Assembly: GCA_002314565.1 (NCBI GenBank)
Contig: DCGL01000110.1
Coordinates: 306-6,527, forward strand
Source: Clostridiales bacterium UBA1779
Lineage (GTDB): Bacteria; Bacillota; Clostridia; Oscillospirales; CAG-272
Length of the DNA: 6,222 nucleotides
Direction of reading: 5' to 3'
The notes under the pieces are model-generated. The model worked only from the letters and a program-made list of their open reading frames with translations. It ran no database searches and was not told the origin of the DNA. The position numbers and the translations under genes are program-made. Of the stretch, positions 1-6,079 are shown in pieces. How positions within the stretch are numbered: the stretch's first letter is position 1; the number at the start of each line of letters is the position of its first letter.

Positions 1-405
1 CTTATGAGCGGGGATCACGGCAGAGACGATTACAACGAAGTCGGGACTATGAAGGCAGTGGCGATGGAAGCGGGAATACCGTCCTCTGCAGTTTTTATGG
101 ATCATGCCGGATTTTCCACCTACGAAACCATGTACCGGGCAAGGGAAGTATTCGGGGTGAAAAAAGCAATAATCGTGACTCAGGAATACCATCTGTACCG
201 CTCGCTGTTTATCGCAAACGAGCTTGGAATCGAAGCGTACGGAGTTTCAGCCGACGTCAGAACGTATTACGGATTATTCAAACGGGAATTGCGTGAAATT
301 CTTGCGCGGAATAAAGACGTATTTTACCTGGTTCTGGATAAACAGCCCACGTACCTCGGTGATATGATTCCTATTGACGGCGACGGAAATCTGACAAACG
401 ACTGA
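1..405 (+). CDS. SanA/YdcF-like (DUF218) envelope protein, C-terminal part, 5' end outside window
   Basis: The frame is already open at base 1 and ends at TGA 403-405, so about 134 C-terminal residues are present. Family members usually have about 200-240 residues, so an N-terminal membrane anchor and the first half of the domain probably lie upstream; the ATG at 4 is most likely internal. Visible family signatures are SGDHGRDDYNEV near the start, FMDHAGFSTYETMYRAREVFG, the conserved VTQEYHLYRSLFIANELGIEA segment with its Y-H pair, and a tail of the type PTYLGDMIPIDGDGN common in Clostridia homologues. Known members (E. coli SanA, ElyC, YdcF) are linked to envelope integrity, vancomycin sensitivity or lipid-carrier metabolism, but their enzymatic activity is poorly defined. 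The gene converges with brnQ and ends about 30 bp before a strong terminator. Family assignment is confident; the specific role is not. Confidence 0.85.
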   Translation, partial: LMSGDHGRDDYNEVGTMKAVAMEAGIPSSAVFMDHAGFSTYETMYRAREVFGVKKAIIVTQEYHLYRSLFIANELGIEAYGVSADVRTYYGLFKRELREILARNKDVFYLVLDKQPTYLGDMIPIDGDGNLTND

Positions 406-436
406 GACAGTCCCGACAGCTTTTAATACAAACAAG

Positions 437-465
437 ACCCCCGCGGGCAGTCTGCCCGCGGGGGT
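437..465. terminator. Bidirectional intrinsic terminator between converging genes
   Basis: The arms ACCCCCGCGGGCAG (437-450) and CTGCCCGCGGGGGT (452-465) are perfect 14-nt complements. The innermost pairs cannot close, so the practical hairpin is about 12 GC-rich bp with loop AGTCT. On the + strand it is followed by a short T run (ATTTTTC, 471-477), and on the - strand by TCTTGTTTGTATT. It lies between the stop of the SanA-like gene (405) and the stop of brnQ (486), so it probably serves both. The T tract does not directly abut the stem on the + side, which makes that direction less canonical. Confidence 0.8.
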
Positions 466-485
466 ACCGTATTTTTCGGATGCTC

Positions 486-1844
486 TTATTTGCGCAATTT
501 TACAAAGTGAATGACAAGGCCGAGGGCAAGACCTGCAAGAGCAGGAATAACCCAGCCGAGCCCAAGGTCAAATAAAGGAAGTATCTTTCCTGCAAAGGCG
601 GTGAGGGGAGCGGTATGAAGAAAAGCTTGCGTGCTCTCGGGAAGAGTTTTCAGGAAGTCGAAAACTGCGGCAACTGCAGTGAAGGCGGTGACCGAAACGT
701 AAACTGCTCTGTCACGTCCGAAAAGCTTTTCGGTAAGTGCCAGAATAATCAGGGTAATTGCAAGCGGATAGAGCAGCATAAGTGCGGGAAGGGAGTAGTT
801 AATTATGGAGGTCAGTCCGACGTTTGATACGACAAATGAGAAGAGCGTGAAAATCACGGCCCAGATTTTGTAATTCAAAAAGCCGGGGAACATCTTGCAG
901 AAGGTGGAAGCACAGCTGGTGACAAGGCCTATTGAGGTTTTCAGACAGGCAAAGGTGATGGTCACGGCCAGAACCGCAAGTCCGGCTTTTCCGAGATTGC
1001 TTTCTGCAATCTGGGCGAAGGCTATGCCTCCGTTTGCCGAAATATCGAAAAGTCCGCGCGATTGCGTACCCATTAGAACGGTCAGCACGTAAATAAGCGC
1101 CATAAGAGCTCCTGTAAGAATACCCGAGATGAGAACATCATGGGCAATGTCGCTGTCCTTGGTCACACCCATCCCGCGTATGATGTCAATGACTACGATA
1201 CCGAAGGCGAGGCCCGCAATGGCATCCATAGTTCCGTAGCCTTCAATAAACGCAGAGAAGAAGGCCGAAACGACGCTGTCGTAACCATCGGCAGGGGCAA
1301 CCTCAGATACTGATGCCGGAGGATTTGTCAGTGCGGCGATAACCAGAATCAAAAGGAAAATCAGGAATAAGGGATTGATGATTTTTCCTATCCACACGGT
1401 GATTTTTCCCGGGAAAAGAGATGCGGCAAGGACTGCTGCGAAGAAGATGGCCGAAAAGATAAACAGAAGCAGCTTTTCATTTGCTCCTTCACCGAAAAGA
1501 GGGAATACTCCCGTTGAAAATGAAACCGTGGCGCAGCGGGGGATTGCAAAGCAGGGACCGATGGTGAGATAGAGCAGAACCGTGAAGAAATACCCGTATC
1601 CCTTGCCTACTTTGCTTGAAAGAGCCTGAAGACCGTCAGAATGCGTTCTTCCGATGGCTGCAACGCCGAGAATAGGAATGCTGACTGCTGTGATGATAAA
1701 TCCGATCGTGGCCGCAAGCATATTTGAGCCTGCAAGCTGACCGAGATGTACCGGAAAAATGAGGTTTCCGGCTCCAAAGAACATCCCGAACAAAGTGCCG
1801 GCAACCAGAATTCTTTGCTTGAGTGTAAGTTTCTTAGTGTCCAT
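486..1844 (-). CDS. brnQ: Branched-chain amino acid transport system II carrier protein (BrnQ, LIVCS family)
   Basis: This 452-residue, very hydrophobic protein is the usual length for BrnQ, a cation-coupled symporter that imports leucine, isoleucine and valine across the cytoplasmic membrane through about 12 membrane helices. Family signatures are present: an N-terminal LKQRILVAGTLFGMFFGAGN stretch followed by LIFP (residues 8-31), GPCFAIPR followed by CATVSF (about 96-109), and GYGTMDAIAGLAFG in the middle. The ATG at 1844-1842 gives the canonical N-terminus, and no in-frame alternative exists before the upstream stop. No Shine-Dalgarno lies directly before the ATG. The nearest one, AAAGGA (1874-1879 on the - strand), is 29 nt away with an 18-nt hairpin between. 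The gene stands alone, is divergent from the GH30 gene, and has a consensus promoter. Family assignment is firm; which amino acid is preferred cannot be read from the sequence. Confidence 0.95.
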   Translation of the reverse strand: MDTKKLTLKQRILVAGTLFGMFFGAGNLIFPVHLGQLAGSNMLAATIGFIITAVSIPILGVAAIGRTHSDGLQALSSKVGKGYGYFFTVLLYLTIGPCFAIPRCATVSFSTGVFPLFGEGANEKLLLFIFSAIFFAAVLAASLFPGKITVWIGKIINPLFLIFLLILVIAALTNPPASVSEVAPADGYDSVVSAFFSAFIEGYGTMDAIAGLAFGIVVIDIIRGMGVTKDSDIAHDVLISGILTGALMALIYVLTVLMGTQSRGLFDISANGGIAFAQIAESNLGKAGLAVLAVTITFACLKTSIGLVTSCASTFCKMFPGFLNYKIWAVIFTLFSFVVSNVGLTSIINYSLPALMLLYPLAITLIILALTEKLFGRDRAVYVSVTAFTAVAAVFDFLKTLPESTQAFLHTAPLTAFAGKILPLFDLGLGWVIPALAGLALGLVIHFVKLRK

Positions 1845-1852
1845 AGAAGTGT

Positions 1853-1870
1853 GGCTTGCTTCGGCAAGCC
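1853..1870 (-). promoter_or_regulatory. Hairpin in the brnQ leader between the Shine-Dalgarno and the start codon
   Basis: GGCTTGC (1853-1859), TTCG and GCAAGCC (1864-1870) form a perfect 7-bp stem with a 4-nt loop. In the brnQ transcript the loop reads CGAA. The order along the - strand is AAAGGA (1879-1874), TTC, hairpin, ACACTTCT, ATG (1844). Folding would shorten the Shine-Dalgarno-to-ATG spacing from 29 nt to about 11 nt. The hairpin is seen directly; its role in translation is inferred. Confidence 0.6.
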
Positions 1871-1897
1871 GAATCCTTTCATTTTATTTGTCAGGTA

Positions 1898-1926
1898 ATT
1901 ATAACACCGCTATTGACAGCTGTCAA
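1898..1926 (-). promoter_or_regulatory. Consensus sigma-A/sigma-70 promoter for brnQ
   Basis: Read on the - strand, TTGACA (1926-1921) is followed by a 17-bp spacer and TATAAT (1903-1898). A TG dinucleotide one base before the -10 (TGTTATAAT, 1906-1898) adds an extended -10 motif. All twelve core bases match consensus. Transcription would start near 1890-1892, giving a leader of about 47 nt before the brnQ ATG. The -35 box is half of the palindrome at 1913-1926 and lies inside the spacer of the opposing promoter. Confidence 0.88.
1913..1926. promoter_or_regulatory. 14-bp perfect palindrome TTGACAGCTGTCAA at the centre of the divergent promoters
   Basis: The sequence is its own reverse complement and provides the -35 hexamer of both flanking promoters, separated by GC. 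The dyad centre (between 1919 and 1920) is also the exact midpoint of the two TATAAT boxes, which lie in matching TTATAATT octamers on opposite strands. It could be an operator for a dimeric regulator, or simply two face-to-face -35 boxes. The symmetry is visible; regulator binding is inference. Confidence 0.6.
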
Positions 1927-1941
1927 GCGAGAGATTATAAT
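1913..1941 (+). promoter_or_regulatory. Consensus sigma-A/sigma-70 promoter for the GH30-lipoprotein unit
   Basis: TTGACA (1913-1918), a 17-bp spacer and TATAAT (1936-1941) match consensus at every core position. The predicted start is near 1948, leaving an untranslated leader of about 100 nt before the GH30 start codon. The -35 box shares a palindrome with the brnQ promoter and sits in that promoter's spacer, so simultaneous occupancy by two RNA polymerases looks sterically impossible. Confidence 0.88.
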
Positions 1942-2046
1942 TGTAATCAGCAGTAATACATACGGTAGCTGCTCTGCCATCCTAATAACCCGCAACCAAT
2001 CCGGAGCACACGAAAAACAGAAAAATCCATTGGAAAGGCAAAGAAA

Positions 2047-3351
2047 ATGCAATATCTGAATCAGAACGTCGTTTTAACCGAAGACGCATCCAAATTTGAG
2101 ATGAAAGTCTTGAATATATATCCTCAATACGAAGAACAAAAAGTTCTCGGCTTCGGGGGAGCTTTTACCGAAGCATCGGCATACCTCTACTCTCAGATGG
2201 ATGATACGCTGAAAGAAAAGTTTATGGAAGCCTATTTCGGCAAGAGCGGAACGCATTATAACGTCGGCAGAATTCCGATGGGCTCCTGCGATTTCGCACT
2301 TGCCCCGTACAGCGAGGCCGGGAAAGAGGATCTGAGCGATTTCAATATCGAACAGGACCGGAAATATATCATTCCCATGGTGCAGGACGCACTGAAAAAG
2401 GCTGACGGGAAGCTGTTCCTGTTTGCGTCTCCCTGGAGTCCTCCTGCTTTTATGAAGGATACGGGAGAACTAAATTTCGGAGGAAAGCTCAAACCCGAAT
2501 ATTATCAGACCTATGCCGAGTATTTTGTAGAATTCCTGAAGGCATACCTGGAGGAGGGCATCGTAATTTCTGCAGTTACGGTGCAAAACGAACCGAATGC
2601 AAAGCAGAGATGGGAAAGCTGTCTTGTCAGCGCAACCGAAGAAGCAGTGTTTGCCGTGCAGAACCTGCGTCCGACTCTTGACAAAAACGGTTTTCAGGAC
2701 GTGAAAATCCTGCTTTGGGACCATAACAGGGAACGCCTGGTGGAAAGGGCAGAAGAGAGCTTTTCTGTTCCCGGAGCTCTTGAAGCAGTATGGGGCCTTG
2801 GGTACCACTGGTACTCGGGAGATCATTTCGACGCGATGGATTTAGTCAGGAAACGTTATCCCGGAAAGGTCCTGCTTGCCACCGAATTCTGTCAGGGGCA
2901 CATTGAAAGCTTTAATGAAGAAAAACGCAATCTGGAGTATGCCAAGGAGTATATTCTGTCCCTGCGTCACGGGTCAATCGGACTTTGCGACTGGAATCTG
3001 ATGCTGGACCCGACCGGCGGCCCCTTCCATTGGAGAAAAAACCAAAGCGCCGGCTGCAACGCAGCAATATACTATGATTCCGAAAAGCGTGAGATGATTA
3101 CGGACGGAATATATCAGGTGATTTCAACCGTGGTTTCCGGAATCGCCCCCGGGGACGTCATCATTCCCACCTCCTGCGCAAAGCAGGAGATCCAAACGCT
3201 TGCCGCGAAAAAGGAGAACGGAGAGGTCAGTCTGGTGGTTCTCAACCCGGAAAACGAAGAGTACTCCTTTACCGTCCGTATGGGTAAGCGAGCAGGAAAT
3301 ATCGAGCTTCCGGCAAACAGTCTTTGCGTCTTCAATTTAAGTGCAGACTGA
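2047..3351 (+). CDS. Glycoside hydrolase family 30 beta-glycosidase (glucosylceramidase-like), cytoplasmic
   Basis: This 434-residue protein has the GH30 architecture: a catalytic (beta/alpha)8 barrel followed by a C-terminal beta-domain (about residues 355-434, ending in LPANSLCVFNLSAD). GH30 enzymes are retaining beta-glycosidases. Landmarks are VLGFGGAFTEASA (33-45), GRIPMGSCDFA (74-84), FASPWSPPAFMK (126-137), the acid/base glutamate E182 in TVQNEP, GYHWYSG (252-258), and the nucleophile E280 in ATEFCQG. No signal peptide is present, so it probably acts inside the cell on imported glycosides. The substrate (beta-glucoside, xyloside, fucoside or glucosylceramide-like) cannot be decided here. 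The start is supported by GGAAAGG (2032-2038), 8 nt before the ATG. It is the first gene downstream of the + promoter and lies 29 bp before the lipoprotein gene. Confidence 0.92.
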   Translation: MQYLNQNVVLTEDASKFEMKVLNIYPQYEEQKVLGFGGAFTEASAYLYSQMDDTLKEKFMEAYFGKSGTHYNVGRIPMGSCDFALAPYSEAGKEDLSDFNIEQDRKYIIPMVQDALKKADGKLFLFASPWSPPAFMKDTGELNFGGKLKPEYYQTYAEYFVEFLKAYLEEGIVISAVTVQNEPNAKQRWESCLVSATEEAVFAVQNLRPTLDKNGFQDVKILLWDHNRERLVERAEESFSVPGALEAVWGLGYHWYSGDHFDAMDLVRKRYPGKVLLATEFCQGHIESFNEEKRNLEYAKEYILSLRHGSIGLCDWNLMLDPTGGPFHWRKNQSAGCNAAIYYDSEKREMITDGIYQVISTVVSGIAPGDVIIPTSCAKQEIQTLAAKKENGEVSLVVLNPENEEYSFTVRMGKRAGNIELPANSLCVFNLSAD

Positions 3352-3380
3352 AAACTGACGACAGAGAAAGGGTGACAATA

Positions 3381-4922
3381 ATGAAAAAAACGAATATCGT
3401 ATTATTGGTATTTGCGGAAATTCTTGCGCTTCTGGCTCTATTAGCCGGCTGTTCATCCGGCACGGCGGCGGAAACAATGGCTGCCAATACGGATAGCCCG
3501 GATACGACCGGTGCTGCTGAGACGCAGAAATCGGGCACGCAGGAAACCAAACCGGCATATTCGGAAACGACTCAAATTCAGGAAGAGGATAATGAAGAAA
3601 TGGCGAGCAGTATAATTCTGAGTCTGAACTACACAATCTCTGCCGAAGGCGGCTCATACACGGCAAAATCATCAAGATTTGCCACTGAAAGCTATCTGAG
3701 CTTGAAGGAGTTCGACAGCGTAACAATTTCCGACACCTACAGAATGACATGGATTGCCTACGATGACAATTACGGGTATCTCGGAAACACGGCAAAATTT
3801 CTCGGAAGTTCAAGAAAGTGGCTCAATTCAGGTGAATCAATCACGGCAGATTCTGTGACAAGGGCCTGTCCGAATGCAAGCTACATTAGAATCGCTGTGT
3901 GCTCCGCATTATATACCTCCGCTTTCACCATGAAGGATATCACCGATTCCGCTTTTACGATAACCCCGAAGGCCGGTAGCAAAATCGCACTCGTACTGCC
4001 TACAATGCCCGAGTATACGTATAAAAATCAGGTAAGCGGTGAGGATTGCACTTTGTCATCGACCTACATCGGCACGACCGAAAAGTATCAGGACGGGGCT
4101 GTATACGGAAATATTCTGATCAGGTTGTCAAGTAAGGGAGCATACAAAATTTATTCTCTTGAAAATGGCGTAAAACAGCTGGCCTCCGGTACTCTTGACG
4201 GGGTCTCGTGCCTTGCTCCGCATTCGAACTCCGTCTTCTTCGGGACTAAAAAATACAGCGAGAACGATGAATTCCCGTTGCTTTATTGCAATATTTACAA
4301 CAATTACCAGAAGGAGTCCGACAGAAAAGAGGGGATCTGCTGCGTTTACAGACTTACAAAGGATGCTGCCGGATATAAAACCGAGCTTGTCCAGCTTCTG
4401 AAAATAGGTTTTGCATCTGAGAAGGGCTTATGGCTTTCAAAGAATGCAAGCGATGTGCGCCCGTACGGGAATTTTGTCTGTGACCCGGTCAGCGGTACGC
4501 TTTATGCCTTTGTGCCGGTTGACGAGAGTAGGGTTACCAGAATATTTGCGTTTATGCTTCCCGATGCCGATAAATATACAGAATATACAAATGTCGGCGG
4601 AAAGCAGATAAATACGGTCGTTCTGTCAAAGACCGATATTATCGACAGTTTTGAATATGCATACTCCTCTTATCCGCAGGGGGCGACAATTTACAACGGG
4701 ATTCTGTATTCACTCGAAGGCTTCAACCACGTAAGCGGCACCAGAGCGGAGCCCGGTTTCAAAATGATTGACCTGGCTTCAAAGAAACTGATTGCCGATA
4801 TTCCTCTTTATGAATGCGGCCTTACGCTTGAGCCCGAGATGATAAGCTTCAATCAAAAATACGGAATAATATATTCTGACAGCTCGGGAGTACTCTATTC
4901 AATTGATATTCGGAAACAATAA
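3381..4922 (+). CDS. Secreted lipoprotein with beta-sandwich-like and propeller-like domains, function unknown
   Basis: The encoded 513-residue protein starts MKKTNIVLLV and carries a lipoprotein signal ending in the lipobox LAGC (residues 21-24), with C24 as the predicted lipidated residue; a glutamate at 13 in the hydrophobic core is unusual. Residues 25-77 are a Thr/Ser/Glu/Ala-rich stalk. Residues about 78-200 look like a beta-sandwich, with the segment WIAYDDNYGYLG (124-135) and a following YIRIAV strand. This pattern also occurs in Firmicutes phage-tail and lipase-associated proteins. The remainder, including HSNSVFFGTKKY (from 281), FPLLYCN (from 298) and several G-x-L-Y strands, resembles a beta-propeller. 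ATG 3381 is chosen over the upstream in-frame ATG at 3324 because it follows AAAGGGTGA (3367-3375) and places the signal at the N-terminus. It lies 29 bp after the GH30 gene with no terminator between, so the two are probably co-transcribed. Surface carbohydrate or ligand binding is possible but unproven. Confidence 0.8.
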   Translation: MKKTNIVLLVFAEILALLALLAGCSSGTAAETMAANTDSPDTTGAAETQKSGTQETKPAYSETTQIQEEDNEEMASSIILSLNYTISAEGGSYTAKSSRFATESYLSLKEFDSVTISDTYRMTWIAYDDNYGYLGNTAKFLGSSRKWLNSGESITADSVTRACPNASYIRIAVCSALYTSAFTMKDITDSAFTITPKAGSKIALVLPTMPEYTYKNQVSGEDCTLSSTYIGTTEKYQDGAVYGNILIRLSSKGAYKIYSLENGVKQLASGTLDGVSCLAPHSNSVFFGTKKYSENDEFPLLYCNIYNNYQKESDRKEGICCVYRLTKDAAGYKTELVQLLKIGFASEKGLWLSKNASDVRPYGNFVCDPVSGTLYAFVPVDESRVTRIFAFMLPDADKYTEYTNVGGKQINTVVLSKTDIIDSFEYAYSSYPQGATIYNGILYSLEGFNHVSGTRAEPGFKMIDLASKKLIADIPLYECGLTLEPEMISFNQKYGIIYSDSSGVLYSIDIRKQ

Positions 4923-4950
4923 GAGATTAGGACGGATGAGGCTCTTCACT

Positions 4951-5035
4951 TTGCCTTCCCCACGGATATACTTGCCTTCCCCACGGATATACTTGCCTTC
5001 CCCACGGGGTTTCTTGCCTTCCCCACGGGGGAAGG
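4951..5035. repeat. Four direct repeats with 21-bp period
   Basis: The units start at 4951, 4972, 4993 and 5014. All share TTGCCTTCCCCACGG. Units 1 and 2 are identical over 21 bp (tail ATATAC), unit 3 ends GGTTTC, and unit 4 runs on into GGGAAGG, which pairs with its own CCTTCCCC. The same core occurs inverted at 5083-5098 (CCGTGGGGAAGGCAAG). The array looks like local expansion of half of a REP-like element. A CRISPR is excluded because the units are contiguous without spacers. Confidence 0.85.
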
Positions 5036-5065
5036 TGTCAGGCCTTTGTCCTGACGGATGAGGCT
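5014..5065. repeat. REP/MITE-like two-hairpin element of gut Clostridia type
   Basis: Hairpin 1 is CCTTCCCC/GGGGAAGG around 5018-5035. Hairpin 2 is GTCAGG (5037-5042) pairing with CCTGAC (5050-5055) across loop CCTTTGT. The tail GACGGATGAGGCT (5053-5065) recurs exactly at 4931-4943, so the array is bracketed by two copies of the element end. From general knowledge, CCTTCCCC-hairpin plus GGATGAGG-tail elements are highly repeated in intergenic regions of gut Clostridia such as Faecalibacterium relatives. No transposase is encoded here, and mobility in trans is only an inference. Confidence 0.7.
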
Positions 5066-5074
5066 GATATAAAA

Positions 5075-5106
5075 TGCCTTCCCCGTGGGGAAGGCAAGTG
5101 TTTTTT
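5075..5106. terminator. Bidirectional intrinsic terminator built from a repeat palindrome
   Basis: TGCCTTCCCC (5075-5084), GT and GGGGAAGGCA (5087-5096) form a 10-bp perfect inverted repeat. On the + strand it is followed by AGTG and then TTTTTT (5101-5106), and on the - strand by TTTTATATC. It lies between the converging lipoprotein and FRG genes and would end both transcripts. The stem is an inverted copy of the adjacent 21-bp repeat core, so a mobile-type repeat has probably been recruited as the terminator. Confidence 0.75.
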
Positions 5107-5152
5107 GATATTCTAACAGAAGATACTGCACGAACTCATTGCCGGGGGCGTA

Positions 5153-5956
5153 TCACTTTTTTACGTAGAAATGTCTTGCGACCCACTTGGCAATTCCGTC
5201 GGTGCCGGGGTAAATCATTCGTTCATTCATATTCATCTGGTCGAGAATGTCGCGAAGATCCCAACGTATGCTTTTGTCTATGACGTACTTTACCGTGTGC
5301 TCGGTATTATCGTCAAGATACTTCTCGATGTTCTTGATTCCCGAAGGAATAATTGAGAAGAAAGCATACTGGTTGACTATTCTCTGGTCGATTGAATGCG
5401 GTTCAATCGTTACCATGGATTTCTTGCCCATATCCTCGTCGTACTCCTTTATGTTGTCAACGACGGAAGACAGGAGGTCAACCGAGAAAATTTTCGTGTT
5501 TTCTCTTGTGAGTACGTCCTGATATTTTGCGGGAAGCTTGCTGTTCAGTTCGCTGGAGTCAACTCTCCAGACAACCCCGTCTCTTTTGTCGAGCTTTTCG
5601 AGATTGTTTTCTGTCGTTGCAAAATGCAGGGCGACGAGAGTTGAACGTGACCAGTCGAGCAGACGTGTCGGAAGACCGTGGTGCTGACCGACTATCATCG
5701 CCTTCCAGATTGATTCCGCAATCGTCGGGTCTTCAATGCTTACGTATTTGATAAAATAATCGAGTATCGGCTTTTCGAGGAACTCGGCTTTTTTGCCGCA
5801 GTTTCTCATAAGACTTGTCGAAAGGTCAAATGAGGCATTCGGCATTCCGCGGTAATAGTAATTGCTGCGCAGGCGCCCTATTTCTTCGTTTCTTTCCTGC
5901 TCGAAGAGTAAATCCTTGACGTCATCAAGGGTTTTCAAGTATTTGACAGTTATCAT
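5153..5956 (-). CDS. FRG domain-containing protein
   Basis: This 267-residue protein carries the FRG domain, named after its F/Y-R-G motif. Visible hallmarks are NYYYRGMPNASFDLSTSLMR (residues 32-51), AMIVGQHHGLPTRLLDWS (86-103) followed by TLVALHFA, and QRIVNQYAFFSI (191-202). The domain fills most of the protein; the last 65 residues are charged and helical-looking. No signal peptide or membrane segment is seen, so it is probably cytoplasmic. The biochemical activity of FRG domains is not firmly established; they are frequent in prophage, mobile-element and defence-linked genes. The ATG at 5956-5954 is supported by GGAAG 5 nt upstream. The gene is a single transcription unit with its own promoter and converges on the lipoprotein gene. 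The flanking DNA is clearly more AT-rich than the rest of the window, consistent with an accessory insertion. Confidence 0.88.
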   Translation of the reverse strand: MITVKYLKTLDDVKDLLFEQERNEEIGRLRSNYYYRGMPNASFDLSTSLMRNCGKKAEFLEKPILDYFIKYVSIEDPTIAESIWKAMIVGQHHGLPTRLLDWSRSTLVALHFATTENNLEKLDKRDGVVWRVDSSELNSKLPAKYQDVLTRENTKIFSVDLLSSVVDNIKEYDEDMGKKSMVTIEPHSIDQRIVNQYAFFSIIPSGIKNIEKYLDDNTEHTVKYVIDKSIRWDLRDILDQMNMNERMIYPGTDGIAKWVARHFYVKK

Positions 5957-5967
5957 TTTTTCTTCCG

Positions 5968-6045
5968 TTTTTCTGATTGATATTTTTCTTGTGTTTATCT
6001 GGTCGATGTATTTCTTGTGTTTTTCTGATTGATTTCTTTCTTCCG
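5968..6045 (-). repeat. Three tandem imperfect 26-bp repeats in the FRG gene leader
   Basis: The units are 5968-5993, 5994-6019 and 6020-6045. Units 1 and 2 match at 21 of 26 positions, and units 1 and 3 at 22 of 26. GTTTTTCTGATTGAT is exact at 5967-5981 and 6019-6033. A fourth, half-decayed unit (5942-5967) overlaps the start codon and Shine-Dalgarno: its last 12 bases match unit 3 at 11 positions. The array falls inside the predicted 5' untranslated region. In that RNA each unit begins CGGAAGAAA or CACAAGAAA, so decoy ribosome-binding-like sequences precede the true one. Confidence 0.75.
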
Positions 6046-6079
6046 TGCTTACTGATTACAACATAATTCAATTAATACT

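Noticed and set aside
615..1572. Several 65-70 residue open frames on the + strand inside brnQ
   Set aside because: They are antisense shadows of the strongly supported brnQ frame, with no ribosome binding sites or recognisable protein patterns.
1607..1882. 91-residue open frame on the - strand starting ATGAAAGGATTC in the brnQ leader
   Set aside because: It overlaps the brnQ start in another frame, has no Shine-Dalgarno of its own, and its ATG lies only about 9 nt from the predicted transcript start. The protein has no recognisable pattern, whereas the brnQ frame is clearly genuine.
1996..2033. CCAAT/ATTGG pairing that could hide the GH30 Shine-Dalgarno
   Set aside because: Only 5 bp pair across a 28-nt loop, too weak to propose as a riboswitch or thermometer. 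No aptamer-like structure was recognised in the 100-nt leader.
3324..3380. Upstream in-frame start for the lipoprotein gene
   Set aside because: It lies inside the GH30 coding region and would put 19 charged residues before the signal peptide. ATG 3381 has a good ribosome binding site and a normal lipoprotein N-terminus.
4951..5035. Possible small CRISPR array
   Set aside because: The units are contiguous with a 21-bp period and have no unique spacers, and no cas gene is nearby. They match a REP-like element half instead.
4946..5131. 61-residue open frame on the - strand with a repeated VGKASIS-type peptide
   Set aside because: The peptide repeat follows from the 21-bp (7-codon) DNA repeat, which keeps one frame open. 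The frame crosses the terminator palindrome and has no ribosome binding site, so it is an artefact of the repeat.
5171..5751. Open frames on the + strand opposite the FRG gene
   Set aside because: They overlap each other and the well-supported FRG reading frame, and show no domain signature, so they are treated as antisense shadows.
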